A DNA stretch of 64,000 bases from Cenococcum geophilum 1.58 (taxonomy: Eukaryota > Ascomycota > Dothideomycetes > Gloniales > Gloniaceae). Under the pieces are notes generated by a model that worked only from the letters and a program-made list of their open reading frames with translations, was not told where the DNA came from and searched no databases. Both the position numbers and the translations under genes were made by a program. The stretch covers positions 1,668,195 through 1,732,194 of the forward strand of contig KV748180.1 of assembly GCA_001692895.1 (NCBI GenBank), in the 5' to 3' direction. Shown in pieces: positions 50,695-62,644 of this stretch; the stretch's first letter is position 1, and every line of letters begins with the position of its first letter.

Positions 50695-50978
50695 TGTAAC
50701 GCCAGAATTCGTCCACACGTTATTGATAAGGACCAGCCAATAAAATCAATACTGTTACGTGGCTTATAGGATATACTACGGTGGCTCAGTAAATGGGCTG
50801 GGTATATATGTAGACAAGTCTTAACAAGATTAACTAGTGGAGTATTTGCCCAACAGATTAACTCTGATTATATTCTAAGAATCACTACAAAGAGAACTAT
50901 CTACGGTAGGGACCTCGGGTCCTTAAATGCACAACCGTACGCCTAAGAAATCCCTTTGTACGTAATATACGCGTTACA
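50695..50978. repeat. Possible solo LTR
   Basis: The piece starts TGTAACGC and ends GCGTTACA, the short inverted ends expected of an LTR, and it sits at the change to AT-rich DNA. No matching target duplication is visible (TCCCT versus TATAT), so this is only a candidate. Confidence 0.25.
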
Positions 50979-51532
50979 TATATTATGCGTACGTATAATC
51001 CATATCTCGCATATACTGCGTATATCATTATATAACGCTCTATAACTCGCCTACCACTCATTACATAGTTCTACTAGTATAGGATTACCATATTTAAAAG
51101 TATATATACTAAACCTTATTTATTGGTTATATCTTAGTAGTTAAAGACGGTAAGCGAAAGCCCTATATACTAAATCCTATACTAAAGGTTCTATAGAACT
51201 ATATTAGGAATATTAAATTACCTATAATACTTATAATTAATTATAGACTATAAAAACCCTTAGGTTAACTTAGATAGTCACCGCTATATATCTAGTAGGC
51301 CTCTAATAGGTCTTCTAGTAATTCTTATATCTTTTCCTCTAGCTATATTTTTCCTTATTAAGGTTTTTTTAGGGGTTTAGAGTAGGGGTTAGATAGCTAG
51401 ATTATATATATACGGCGGTAGACTAATAAATATCTCTCTAAACCCCTTCTAAGACGAGCCTTTAATAATAATTTCCCTCTCTATTATAAGATAATAGCGA
51501 TTGGGGGCCGATCGCAAGAAGGGAGGGGGTAC

Positions 51533-52090
51533 TGTAAAGGATATTATCAGGGTTACCTTGGGCTGCCCTTATGGCAACCTGTCGATCAGGTAGCAATGAC
51601 GTAACAGTTTCAAATCGTCGTCAGTATCGACGTCAGTCTTTCGCTACCTCATGTATATTAGGGCTCCTAGAGTCACCTTGAATAGACAGACTTCTCATTC
51701 TTGATTTTGCGATCGACACAACCCTCGGATACCCCTTAGATGGTCGTCAGTTACGTGCCAAAGGCAAGTGCCTATAGTATATAGTCTCCTCGATCCTAGA
51801 GGCCTTACCCCCTTAAGGATTCGCCTCCCCTATAACCTACCTTATTCCTACGATCACGCTTCACAGCTCCCTGCCTGCAAAGTCCCCTTATATTAACTCT
51901 AAACGGCCGTCGTACTAAAAAGCGGTATAAATTATCTGTGTAAGATCCTTTCTATTAGATCCCTCTATAATAAAATTATAATCCTACTTTTATAGAGGCG
52001 TTTAAAAGGCTTAGATAAGCCTCTTCCTAAGCCTTATTTATAGGAATATTTATTAGAAAACTGAATACGTCTCTAAAGGAATCCCTTACA
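51533..52090 (+). repeat. Possible LTR following a purine tract
   Basis: A polypurine tract GAAGGGAGGGGG (51517-51528) stands just before TGTAAAGG (51533), and the inverted end CCCTTACA occurs at 52083-52090. That is the arrangement at the 3' end of an LTR retrotransposon. The DNA upstream (50990-51516) would then be its decayed interior, but I can read no domain in it and see no second copy. Confidence 0.35.
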
Positions 52091-52383
52091 CTTTTAAGCT
52101 TAAAGATACCTTAATTAAGCTACCGCTACCGCTGGCGATAGCTTTAGTTTCTTCTTAGCGAACTACTTTATCCCTTGCATTGGTAATATAGTATTTTTAA
52201 ATAGACGTTATAAAGTTTTATGCTAAACGGTAACCCTTATAACCTTATACTTAAGAGCTGCGTAGTCGGTTTAATGATTCTTACGTGTAATTTAAAGAAG
52301 TAGACGCTTCCAGCGTTGAGTAAGCTTTTTAGGCTGTCTAGGTCTTAGTAGAGATTTAAGCATCGATCGATTGTATTATAAAC

Positions 52384-52524
52384 CAGTGATATATTTGGAG
52401 TGGAGCGCCAGTTTACGTTTATCAGTTGTAGGTTTAGCGCTTTCCTGTGGTTGATAAACGTAAACTGGCGCTCCAACGGCGCTCCACGCCGGATCCACGC
52501 CGCTCCAGTCCAAATAGACCACTG
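52384..52524. mobile_element. Short hAT MITE (141 bp)
   Basis: The ends CAGTGATATATTTGGAGTGG and (reverse complement) CAGTGGTCTATTTGGACTGG resemble the ends of the hAT element at 41437-42560. Between them lies a perfect hairpin around GGCGCCAGTTTACGTTTATCA-like arms (about 52409-52478). The 8-bp flanks do not match well (TTATAAAC versus TAATATAG), so the duplication may have decayed. It has no coding capacity. Confidence 0.7.
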
Positions 52525-53806
52525 TAATATAGGTAACGCGACGACTAACGCGGTATCTAGCCGCGATTTTAGTCTTCTCCTCCTCTACTTCTACTGCACT
52601 AAGGATTCCAGCTCTTTATATATCTGAAAGCTCTACTCTCGGCCTTCGATTTCCACTAATTTCCGTGCCAAACGAGCGTTGTATTGTAATGTAGTAAATA
52701 ATTGAATTTGATGACGGTATTGCGATCGTGTGGTGTTTGCTCGCGTGTGCACAGACCAATATATTGGCACTGTATCTAGAAATATATACAATTAGAATAG
52801 ATTAAATTTCACCCTTTTGTAACCGATAAATCTCCGCGTCTATATCCAAATCTGATTCTTCTGATCCTTGATAGAAAGCACTGGCAACGGCAGAAAGAAG
52901 AAAGAAGAAAGCAGAAAGCAGAAAGGTGGCCGAAAAGATCATTCACTTGGAGGAACAGGCCCAGAGGATGCTACACGTAATTCAGCAAGAACGCGAGGAA
53001 CAACAGATCGTCCTTAAAACCGCGCAGAAGGAGCTTCAACAGGTCAAGACAAATAGACTGCGCTGGATTCGAGGGACTCCATTAGGTGTCTGGATTAGTT
53101 GTTCACAATGGCTACAAAGGAGAAGTGATATACAATATACAACAGCTGGTTTCCCTTGACCGTACGTCGTCCAGCTACGTTTGCACCCCGAGCCCTAAGC
53201 CTAGCCCGTTGCAATTCTGGCTTCGCGAGTAGTGCTAGCGGCTACTGAAATGTAATTTTATCTGACAACTGAACCCGATCGATCACACAGCAAGTTCCAC
53301 ATCCCAAGGATGTTCACTGCCGGGGATCTCGATGACTGTTTGTGCAGGCCTGGTTGGAGGCAGCTGAACTGTGACGGGGGCGATAGGAAAGGACTAGGAG
53401 TGCGGCGAGCCACTGTAACGTCATGAAAAGTATTAGTGGCTTTTCTCTACGTAGGGGGATTATCGACTTAAGCGTCTTACCTTGTAGCTTAAAACCGTCT
53501 CGTCCGGCTCCGTGGTTCTAGTTTGCGTTCTCGGACCTGTACCATTGCCTGAGAAGTGCAAGAATGACAACACCGACGTCTGCTCCAATCAAGAGATACA
53601 GGATTTCCTGTGAGATAAGAGCGTCACTACAACAGAGTTGCGCTGTGAGACAGGCACATGAAAAGGGCTATCTGGACCCTCCCTGGCGAAAATTGACGAG
53701 CGGTTGGATTCAACGTAGTAAAGGCTGTCAGCCTGTCCCACACGAAATAAGTTCTGGTAAACTTACAAGGCCCAGTGCCAGTGCCTTGGTACTATCGGCA
53801 CTATCG
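52525..53806. other. Intergenic DNA with a transposase-like coiled-coil fragment
   Basis: A plus-strand fragment at about 52880-53100 reads ALATAERRKKKAESRK then VAEKIIHLEEQAQRMLHVIQ. It is a basic and then heptad-like stretch as found at the C-terminal end of some fungal transposases. Stops lie directly upstream (52855-52872) and there is no ATG, so it is a remnant at most. The rest (53160-53806) holds nothing I can name. Confidence 0.4.
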
Positions 53807-54447
53807 CTTAACCCGTTGAAATTGATCCTCATGTTATCGATAAGAGTCCGCCAATTAGGTTAGCTGAATTTAATGACTATACTGGGAAATACAAAGCTAT
53901 TGATTTCATAGTAAATTAATATATACGCTCAACCTTTGGAGTTGAGTCGCTCAATATCAGGTCTCCATAAATCGTCGTTCCTGCGGAATGGTATTTTACA
54001 AATACTGATGGTGGTGTAACTAATGGTTGAATTCTATATAGAGCACGCGTAGTCTTACAGTCAAATCTCTTTAGTACGATATTGGGTATATAACGATATC
54101 ATTTGTATTACGATTTACACCCCTTGATCAAACCTTTTTTGGTGTAATATTACGATAATCTGACTTTTGACGATATCATTAGCACTTACCACCAATATCG
54201 GTATAACCAGTAGAGAATTTGTATGGAAGAGGGCCCTATTTGGCCCGCGAGGTAGACATCCTAAGCCTTTTTAGGTATTAAACCCCACATTTTTCTGCTT
54301 ATTCACCCCACACGTGACTCTTTATATAACAATACCATTGGTATTACGATACGCTCGGCCGAACAAACCGTATCGTACTAAAGAGATTTGACTGTAGTTC
54401 CGGTGTTGCGCACAGACCACTTCCTCTGAGGATCTCGACGGGTTAAG
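53807..54447. mobile_element. MITE with CTTAACCCGT inverted ends, copy 2, interrupted
   Basis: The ends CTTAACCCGTTGA and CGACGGGTTAAG are inverted, and the interior matches 30389-30713 (TTATCGATAAGAGTCC, GGTGGTGTAA, ATGGTTGAATTCTATA, GTTGCGCACAGACC). It is longer than copy 1 because a second element sits inside it at 54058-54394. It has no coding capacity. Confidence 0.75.
54058..54394. mobile_element. Pogo/Tigger-like MITE (337 bp) nested in the previous element
   Basis: The terminal repeats CAGTCAAATCTCTTTAGTACG and its inverse CGTACTAAAGAGATTTGACTG are near perfect, and TA stands on both sides (54056-54057, 54395-54396). CAGT(C)AAA..C ends with a TA duplication are typical of the pogo branch of Tc1/mariner. 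The interior is AT-rich and non-coding. Removing it restores the host MITE. Confidence 0.9.
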
Positions 54448-54784
54448 AGCAGTAATAGCCTCTTTGGGCATGCAGAGGAGCACCGTCACTCGGACCTGCC
54501 TAGTATTTCAATATTCAACATTCCTCGACGGCCGGGCTTTTTACGCCAGGCTCGTTGATTTGGTCCTGTTGGAACAATGGGGCGGCTAAAGAAAAGAAAA
54601 CCGTTAGCAGTTGCGAAAGCAGAAGCAGGGGGACCGCATACTCTGACCCAGTGTAGAGAGCGTGAAGCTTACTTCCGCAGGCTGTTTCACGATACTCGTG
54701 CTTTCGCTGTCTATCTGAATAAACCAAGCTAGAGAGTCCGCAGCGGCGAGAGAGCCTGAGGCAATATCTACCACCATCCGCATG
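54448..54784. other. Intergenic DNA
   Basis: Between the MITE and the end of the minus-strand gene. Normal composition. A 70-codon minus frame (54515-54727) has no recognised motif. I see nothing else. Confidence 0.4.
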
Positions 54785-57168
54785 TCAGACGCTAATGAAC
54801 GACTTCAGGATCTGCGAAAGAGTTTGCGTACTTTCAAAACAGACTGAGACCGAATGCAATTTATTAAGAAGGATCAAGCGATACATGCCAGTAGTCGGAT
54901 TTCGAATGACGCTCATTCCGGCATCGGTGAGATAGAAGTCACGAACCATAAGATCGCCGATAGGTCTGACACATTTGACTGAGCACTTTGTTCCTTGTTT
55001 ACTTGATGCGGGTGGAGTGACGAACCTCTGATATACGACTTGTTCTCCCAACCGTGGATATTGGAGGTATAGGATGAAGAGCTCTCGCTGCATTGCTTTA
55101 ATTCTGTCTACAAACTCTTCCACTGCTACAATCCACGTAAGTATGCCAAAGGCCACCGCTAGTGTGGGGCGACAAACCTAACATCGATAGGAACTCCAGC
55201 TCAAGTGCAGAGCACTTGATTTGTTGGACTGATTCCGCTCCGTCGTGGTCACCCTCAGCAACGCATAGGACGTCACCGAGATTGGCGACTTGAGGATTGT
55301 CTCCACGCTTGATTGGCGTATCGTATTCGACTGTGTCAATAGTTAGTGTGCTGTAGCAATCAAGGATCTGCAAGGGAATATCTGAAGATCAACCAGGATC
55401 CAACGAGCATTTGAATAAGTCAGATACTGTCGAACGATTGGCGCTAGATGCAGGCTGGCCAGAATAAACGAGTATAGTGCTGTTCAAAGTTCAAACTGGG
55501 TTGGATTTAAACGCTCGGTGGATTCTGGGCGATACCCAGAAAATTTCCTGGCAGACACCTGAGGGTAACAATGATAATGAGGTTTTACTCTGTACGAAGT
55601 ATCGCGTCGCACTGGAAGACGACGGGTTGCAGTGAAGGACAAGCTCAGCATATTGTTGATAGATGATGCCAGTGCACGCCTCATGCAAAGTACTGCGAAG
55701 GTATCTCGTTGGGAGTGACTTGAAGTGGAGCAGTTGAAACGACTCAACTCGGCCTTGAGTGAAATGGTGTCCGTTCGCGACGAAGCGAAGGCTCAAGAGG
55801 CTGTCGATGAGATCGCTTACGTCTCTGTACAAAGATTCTCAGCTTTAAGAGTAGATTGGAATTGTCTACGATTATTTACGTCTTCATGGCGAGGATCGAC
55901 ATAGACTCCTCACCAAAATTGGTACGTGAGGGATGAAGTAGCATGGAGCTGAGGCCCTGTTTCGCGTGATGTGCCGCCTGAAGAGCGGCGAGCTCATTGG
56001 CATAGTTCTCAAGACGGGCCAAGTCTAAAGGACGTAAGCTGAATGGTTTGGGTTTCTTCGGACTTAGGTGTACCTGTGGGAGCTAATTTCGTGATGTAGA
56101 CTAACATAGGAACATTCGAGGTTGGTGAAGCTGCGTATATCTGGTATTCTCTATGACCATGCGGCTCAGCAGAGCAAATGAGAAAGCTGACTGGCAACAC
56201 TAGCTGAAGGTCAGCGCTGACTAAAGAATGGCGGGGCGGAGGTTAATTACAAGAAAACCGAAGCTGCCATGAGTGCGGTCGTACATTGCCACGCATAGCT
56301 GAGTTTGACAGAGACGTGGATGGGGCACAGCAACAGCCAAGTATGGTTCGACCGCCGGCATCTTTGTCATCTAGCGTCTGCAGATCATTAAGTGACCCTT
56401 TAGGGCAGAGGAGTACGCGCTGAGTTGAGCCCGGTAACTGAGCATAGACTACAAAGTTCAAAGACCGTGCAGACATCCCATCTGATGATTCAGTCTCTCG
56501 AGTTTCTGAGGCGTAGGCGGCTCGGCAGCCTTTAAGATTTGCTGCGAACCACTGGTAAATTTCGTCCAGCTGCGTGTGCATTGTGTCGACTCGCTCGTGC
56601 ACAATCTTGCCATGATGGCTAATTCCGCGATGTTAGGACAGCATTGTTCCTGCTGATTCCATGAGGGCAAATCTCACCGGTTGAGAGCTGATAACGCAAG
56701 ATCGAGCCCGTTTATCTGTGCGTTGAGCATTGTCTTCAACTTCTCCAGACCTCCGCCTTCAGTTGTCCAGCGGAGCTTTTTCCAGTTTTTACGAACCTCC
56801 TCTTTCCACCTCTCTCCTATTCGTGCGCTTGCCTCGACCGGATTACCGCTGTCTAGCTCCATGTACTTGCCCACAAACCCCTCTAAATAGGTCAATGTGC
56901 TTCGACAATTGGCAACGATGTGGACTAAGATGGTGTCTCCATCCTCGGCCATGTTTGGCTTGCCCTCACTCTGAAGGAGTCCATTCTCTGACCGCTCGGG
57001 CAAATCTCGGGCGAGCAACTTCAGAGACTCGCTTAGAGTGTAGAGAAGATTTTGGACCTCCACGAACTCTGCTGGAGCTGAGTTCCGTCCCGAAGTGAAG
57101 GCTCGTCCCAGAGTATAAGCAATCTTTGCTAACATGAGGGCATCGCCAATAGAAATTGAGAATACCAT
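54785..57168 (-). CDS. Multi-exon protein with fungal STAND-type N-terminal region
   Basis: From ATG 57168 the first exon reads MVFSISIGDALMLAKIAYTL..NSAPAEFVEVQNLLYTLSES and WKKLRWTTEGGGLEKLKTML. This is the helical N-terminal region common in fungal STAND/NLR-like and ankyrin proteins. An intron at 56677-56619 joins ALNR to HHGKIVHERVDTMHTQL, IYQWFAANLKGCRAAY. Further introns near 56274-56211, 56085-56036 and 55890-55838 fit phase (joining APT to DLARLENYANELAAL, and MKT to DVSDLIDSLLSLRF). Exons in the last third include QILDCYSTLTIDTVEYD and WIVAVEEFVDRIKAMQ, ending at 54785. Borders between 55700 and 55350 are unsure and may be damaged. No NACHT or NB-ARC nucleotide-binding motif is visible, so it looks like a stand-alone relative. 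Function unknown; a recognition role is guesswork. Confidence 0.55.
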
Positions 57169-57588
57169 CGTGAATATCGAGAACCGAAAAGAATCTTAGT
57201 GTGCAATATGCGACTAGAACGCTTGAGAGCACTTGGACACCGCCGAGGGATAGGATGACTGATTGGAAGACTTTTGAAATCCAGACTAGCCTGTCAAACT
57301 AGGGTCCGTGCACCTTTGTCGATACCGTGACACCACTCGTTATCGAAAAATATCAAACAAAGTCGCTGGCTCTGGAAAGTGCTGGGAAGACCAAAGGAAT
57401 AAGAAAATGGCGCAGAGTAGTAACGGGCTGAGCCCCTGAAAAGCAGGCACTCTTTCACGGGCCTGTGCAAGGCGCCTGCGAACCACTTTGAGGAGGCAAC
57501 GAGGCGCAGCAAAGTGGAATTCTCATAAGTATGTTTGCCCACCGCAGGCGGACGCATCCAGAAAACTGTACCGTTCCGTCTCCCGACC
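57169..57588. promoter_or_regulatory. Shared upstream region of two divergent genes
   Basis: About 420 bp separate the start of the STAND-N gene (minus) from that of the VIT/vWA gene (plus). No defined regulatory motif is recognised. The role is inferred from orientation. Confidence 0.45.
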
Positions 57589-60500
57589 ATGGCGCTTGCG
57601 TCATATCGTGAAGGGCTGAACTTTGAGCGTCTTCCCTCTGGCATTTTCTTCAATGAACTTCGAGCTGCCTTTGTTGACCGACCGGAGCCCACGGAAAATC
57701 TTGGCCCCAGCAATTCCGCTCCCTTTCCGACCTTCCGAGCTTCGCGTGCACCGGCACCGACAACAACAAAGGAGCCAGGGGTTCTGCGCTGCCTCCCGCT
57801 ACTCGAGGTTTTTGTTGATGTCTCTGTAACTTCAACAGTAGCGAGAAGTAGCCTAACACAAACCTTCTCCAACCCTTCCGACATTGCCATCAAGGAAGCT
57901 AGCTACACTTTTCCGCTATATGATGGGGTTGCTGTTACAGCCTTCCGTTGCTATATCGGCAAAGAAAAGGCCCTTGAGGGCCGAATCAAGCCCAAGGAGG
58001 AGGCGAAAGCGGAGTTCAACAAGGCAATCGTGGACCAACAGGTCGCTGCGTTGCTTGAAGAGCATACACCAGAAGTGTTCGAGACACGTTTGGGCAACAT
58101 CCCTCCTTGGACAACCGTGAAGGTTGAAATTACCTACATTAATGAGCTCAAAGCAGACATTGGAGGCGAAGGAGTCTTACTGACAATTCCTACCTCCGTT
58201 GCGCCGAGGTATGGTGCACCACCATCTGGACTCTCGCCCGACACAACTCTGGGCGGAAAAGGACTCCGGATCACTGTTGATGTGACTGCAACGATACCTA
58301 TCCGCAAGCTGGAAAGTCGTACGCATCCCATCTCTGTTGAGATAGGGGCTGCACGCTCGTCATTACCCGCGCCTACGTTTGCCTCGCTTGCTTCTGCGCC
58401 CACGGATATAGAATATGATCCCAAAAAGGCTCGCGCAACTCTTTCGGATCGTACAGCGACGCTTGGACGAGACTTTGTCCTTCTGATCCTTGCAGAAAGC
58501 TCCACGCTCGTGGCATCTCGCGCCCTTCTTGAAAAGCAGCCAGGTCACTCGGCCATAATGGTCACGTTATGCCCCAAAGATCTCTTCTCATCCCACATAT
58601 CTACGGCAGAATTTTCAGGTGAAATCATTTTTGTGGCTGATCGCTCAGGATCCATGGGTGGTCGAAAAATCGAGATGTTGCGTGACGCGTTGGCTGTGTT
58701 CCTAAAGAGTTTACCTGAGCGGTCCCACTTCAACATTTACTCCTTTGGCTCCACTTTCTCCTCGCTCTGGGAGAAGTCGCAACCGTACTCTCAGGATAGC
58801 CTTGACTCTGCCACACAGCACGTGGGCCAATTTTTTCTTGCTAACATGGGCGGGACCGAGCTTTTGCCGGCCTTGCAGCAGGCAGTACAAAGACGAGTGG
58901 ATAACTTGACGACTCAAATAATCCTACTTACCGATGGCGAGGTCTGGAACACCGAACGGACGCTGCAATTCATTCAGCAAACTCGAACAGTGTCCAAGGG
59001 AGCCGTTCGTTTCTTCGCGCTTGGTATTGGCGATGCCGTTTCTCACCGTCTCGTAGAGGGCATTGGGCGAGATGGTGGGGGATTTTCCGAGATAGTTGCC
59101 ATCGATGCACAGGGTCGCTGGGAATCGAGGGTAATTCAAATGCTGAAAGGAGCCCTTATGCCCGCGAGCTGGGAATGTGAGGTACATTACTCCGGAGAAG
59201 GATTAGCAACTCAGACTGTGCCTCAAGCGACCGCTAGTGTTTTTGCTGACCCATTTGCGGTTTGTCCTTCTCGACCGACATATATTCAGGCACCATTTCG
59301 CATTCCTCCCTTGCACCCATTCGCTCGCTCCTCCGTCTTCTCCCTTTTCGATAACGACAACAGCCCTGATATGGAATCAATTACTATCAAAGGCGTCACA
59401 CCCAATCATCCCGTTGTCTACGCCAAGTTGATCGTGGAAGTTTGCGAGCCTACATTTCCAACCATCCACTATCTCGCGGCAAGGGCGGCGATGATGGACT
59501 TGGAGAGCGGTAAAAGCTGGCTTCACTCATCCCAAGCCGTGGGTGGCGAGGTCCCAGGATCGAGCTCTTTGGATACGTCTGTGAAGGCCGAAGCTGAACG
59601 CATTGGGATACAATGGTCCGTGACGGGAAAATGGACCAGTTTCGTGGCAGTTGAGGAGACCGACCATGTCACTACCCTCACAAGACGCTACAAGCCTAGG
59701 CGCTCCGAACTAGTGGACTTGACAAGACCTTGGGGCGTAAAGCGCGCGCGTGATGACGACCTTCACCTCCCTAATATGAGCCCTCCCCCATGCTCTAAAA
59801 GGCCTTCCTTGTTCACACACTCTATATGGTCTTTCCCCCCCCCACACTCTACAAGGTCTTCCCCCCCCCACACTCTAAAATATCTCTCTCTCTCAACTGC
59901 CCTACAAAGCCTCCCGCTCCTCCACTCCCTGAAGAGTCTTTCAGTCTTCCTAAAATGCATGGATATTCACTTTCACTTTTGACTCCACCAGAGGTAACAT
60001 TTGGCCTGACTTACCCGGATCGAATGCAGAACGCGTCTGCGGAAATTATCAGTCAAGCACAGCAGGATGGAGAAGTTAGCACGAGTTCAGGTGGGCAGTT
60101 TAACGACCTTGAAAACTACCTTCAGGAAGAAGAGGACCCATGGACACTGCGTGCACCCCTCGATCTGCCGGCTCAACAACAATCATTCGAGTATATACCG
60201 CGCTGTGAGGATTTTTCTAATTGTGCGGTAGGCAGTTTGAATTCGCCGACCTTTAAAAACTCGATAAGCGGCGATTTCGATACCTGTGGAACACTCTCCT
60301 CTGTCGTTTCCGAGCGGTCACTCCAGGGGCGTACAGACTGTGCCAGAGCAGTCATAGTCTCTGACCTTATCAAATATCAAGACTATCGCGGCGCGTTTTC
60401 CCTTGGTGGAGATTTTGCTTCTACGAGGACTGTGGTAATGGCCAAGTTCTCTTCATTGTCTACAGCTCAACTCCGTGAAATTGTGGAAGCAAAGCCATCT

Positions 60501-60890
60501 TTCTCAAAGTCTGTCATTGAAGGGAGATTGGACCATAGGCTCTTTGATACATTGATCGCCATCGCTTACATTCGCACACAATTCCCTGAGTTAAGGGAGT
60601 TATGGGAGCTTGTGATTCAAAAGGCCGAGATATACGTGGACCAATTCTTCCACGACAAAAAAGACTGGGAGCAAGTTATCACTTGGCTCCAGGAAATGCA
60701 GGAGGCCCCGCAGGCCGAAGGGCCCGCTATAAAGGGTGGTGTCGTTAAGAATGACATGCCCCGCAACAACTCACCCGCGGAGTATGTCTCCACCACTTCC
60801 ACCGCGCTCGTTGTCAAGAGGTTTCCCCTTTTACTAACTCAACCCGTAGTCCAAACCGCTTTACTTGCCCCCACACTAAATGCAATATAA
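57589..60890 (+). CDS. VIT and von Willebrand A domain protein, frame change in C-run
   Basis: ATG 57589 has good context (GACCATGG). The order is a Pro-rich start, the VIT domain (about residues 75-200: SSLTQTFSNPSDIAIKEASY, TFPLYDGVAV, GNIPPWTTVKVEITYINEL) and the vWA domain (about 340-520). The vWA domain has an intact metal-ion site, DRSGSM, plus a conserved Thr in MGGTELL and Asp in LLTDGE. The frame continues to a Pro/Ser-rich segment and ends at 59982. From 59826 a second frame (to 60890) carries what looks like the C-terminal third (YQDYRGAFSLGGD, LFDTLIAIAYIRTQFPELRE). The switch falls in C-runs at about 59836-59870, so a -1 indel or sequencing slip there probably split one protein of about 1,090 residues. 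There is no signal peptide, so it is cytosolic. Fungal relatives have no settled function; ITIH-like vWA proteins bind other proteins. Confidence 0.8.
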
Positions 60891-61116
60891 CCTTTGCCTC
60901 CGAAAGCAATGCAACCCAGCACTCCCGCGATTTCCCGGATCACCGATTACGTTGTCCTGCATCGGGGGCAACAAGGGATTTCGGAGCAACTACCATCTAA
61001 GCCGGCATATACAAAGGCACCACCCCGACCAAGCGGGTGGGCTATCTGATTCTGCCAAAAAGGGACATGATCCTCTTGCAGAGAGAAAGAATAACAAAGA
61101 AGAGAGACGGATATAG
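60818..61116 (+). pseudogene. C2H2 zinc-finger fragment with frameshift
   Basis: A plus-strand frame different from that of the vWA gene reads NRFTCPHTKCNITFASESNA, TQHSRDFPDHRLRC. After a one-base shift near 60965 it continues NKGFRSNYHLSRHIQRHHPD. Together these are two C2H2-like fingers, the second being a clear F-x(5)-L-x(2)-H-x(4)-H finger. The first codons overlap the end of the vWA frame. An ACTAAC..TAG acceptor-like signal at about 60835-60850 could mean it was once a 3' exon. It is now broken. Confidence 0.5.
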
Positions 61117-62000
61117 CTATGGATAAAACCTCGCTATTGTTCTGCTTGCATAGAGGTTAGCAGAAAAAGCGAGGTTCAACATAGAGGATTAAGGAAAGCT
61201 CTATCAGATCTCTCACCAAATACTGTTTGTAAACCACGCGACAGTGAGGATTGGAAAAGGCGTCCTCGTGCGCCAAGGACTTCATTTAGTTGCAGCGCGC
61301 GCTAAATACCGCCCCGTAGAAAGGATAAGCGTTTTGGGCCCCATCTAGAGCAACTCAACTCTAAGGATTGAGCGTATATATCAATTTCTTATGGAATTCA
61401 AGCAATATTAAAATATTTGAATATTCGATCACGGCTATTGATTTCCGAAGCTCTGACTGGTTCATGCTTGTCGATACCAGATGGACCCGAAACGGCGTGT
61501 TAAGGGATAGAAGGAACGAGTGAGCAGCTTCACCTATGATAATGCCTCTAGTCTTAACGTACAATAATTGAACTTTGGTTAAGCTACGACTAATTAAAAG
61601 GTTTTGTAAGCTCCGGATAATTAACTTCTATTAGCCTCTCTGGTTTTTCTATTTTTCCCACGAAATCCGCCAGTGTCTTAGGGTACCTCCCCCCTCCGTG
61701 CACGGTCCCACTTAATGCACACCAAAATCAACTATTGCCAAGCCTCGATTTGAGGCCGTAGAATCACATAGAGTTGATAAAATCGTCTATATTTTTGATG
61801 TAGTAATCTACTAAGTTTCCTCATCCGAATGAGCTATTGTATAAGATTTTCCGACCGTAGGAAGTTGTTAAATTTAGTGTTGAGCGCGAGTAGCCCTGGA
61901 TATAACCACTCCATCTATCTCCTTAATTGCGACCCTTAAAATAACAATAAGAAATTGCCTAGAAGCTTATTTATTCCGTCTACCTCTTCTTATTAGCTTA
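61117..62000. other. Intergenic DNA changing to AT-rich block
   Basis: Normal composition to about 61560, then increasingly AT-rich. No gene or RNA is recognised. A 67-codon minus frame at 61361-61564 has no motif. The right part may be the 3' end of the pogo-type element. Confidence 0.4.
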
Positions 62001-62009
62001 AGGTCGTTT

Positions 62010-62530
62010 TAAAGCTATAGATTTACTACGCGAGCGTTTATAGCCTCCTCTCTCTAGCGGCGTTTTTTAGCTACCTCCTTCTCTCGTTAAACCTTGGCTT
62101 GTATTCTAGCCTGCTTCCTCTATACTATCGCAAGCTGTCGTTCTTCCTTTATAAGTTGCTTCTAAATCTTCTTATCCTGTCGGCGTACCTCCTCTTAGTG
62201 TTATAGTTGTTTGCGCTCCTCTTAAAGCTCTATTACTTGCTGGATCTTTAAGGGGCTAAAGAATATAGCCTTACAGTTAGTTTCTGCACGTAGTTTATTA
62301 AAAAGAGGCTTACTATAAGCTCTCTTCTTCTTCTTATTACTAAACGCCTTTTAGAGGCCCTTATTTTCTAAGCGGAGGAGAGTAATATTAGTGGTAAGCT
62401 TAAGAACTGTATTTTTAAGCTTTTTAGCCTGCGGCTCTATATAACCTTATTAACTACGTCTTGTAGAAGCCTGCACACCTTCCTCCAATTGCTTACTAAG
62501 AGGGCTAAGGTATTTAAGTCCCTTAATAAG
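62010..62530 (-). pseudogene. Fot1/pogo-type transposase, decayed C-terminal part
   Basis: The minus strand, read through TAG/TAA, gives LTTNITLLRLENKGLQKAFS, NKKKKRAYSKPLFNKLRAE, AIFFSPLKIQQVIEL, then a long Lys/Arg/Glu/Gln helix (EEVRRQDKKIQKQLIKEERQ). This succession (leucine-rich LxxEN.., KKKR linker, FFSPxKIQ, basic coiled tail) is the C-terminal region of fungal pogo/Fot1 DDE transposases. The catalytic DDE part upstream is not readable in this window. Stops occur where Gln or Trp is expected. Confidence 0.7.
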
Positions 62531-62644
62531 GGCCAAGAGGCTATTTTGCCTTACTTTTATTGGGTCTTAATAGCGCTAAAAATAACCTCTACATCGGGAA
62601 AATATTCGCAGGCTGGGTTTCAAGTCGACTTTGTTAAGCGCGTT

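Noticed and set aside
50695..50978. Solo LTR with confirmed target duplication
   Set aside because: The inverted ends are present, but the flanking five bases do not match. It is kept only as a low-confidence repeat.
61117..61210. Possible tRNA in the short repeat-containing stretch (GCGAGGTT words)
   Set aside because: The arms do not fold into a cloverleaf by eye and no A-box/B-box pair is recognisable.
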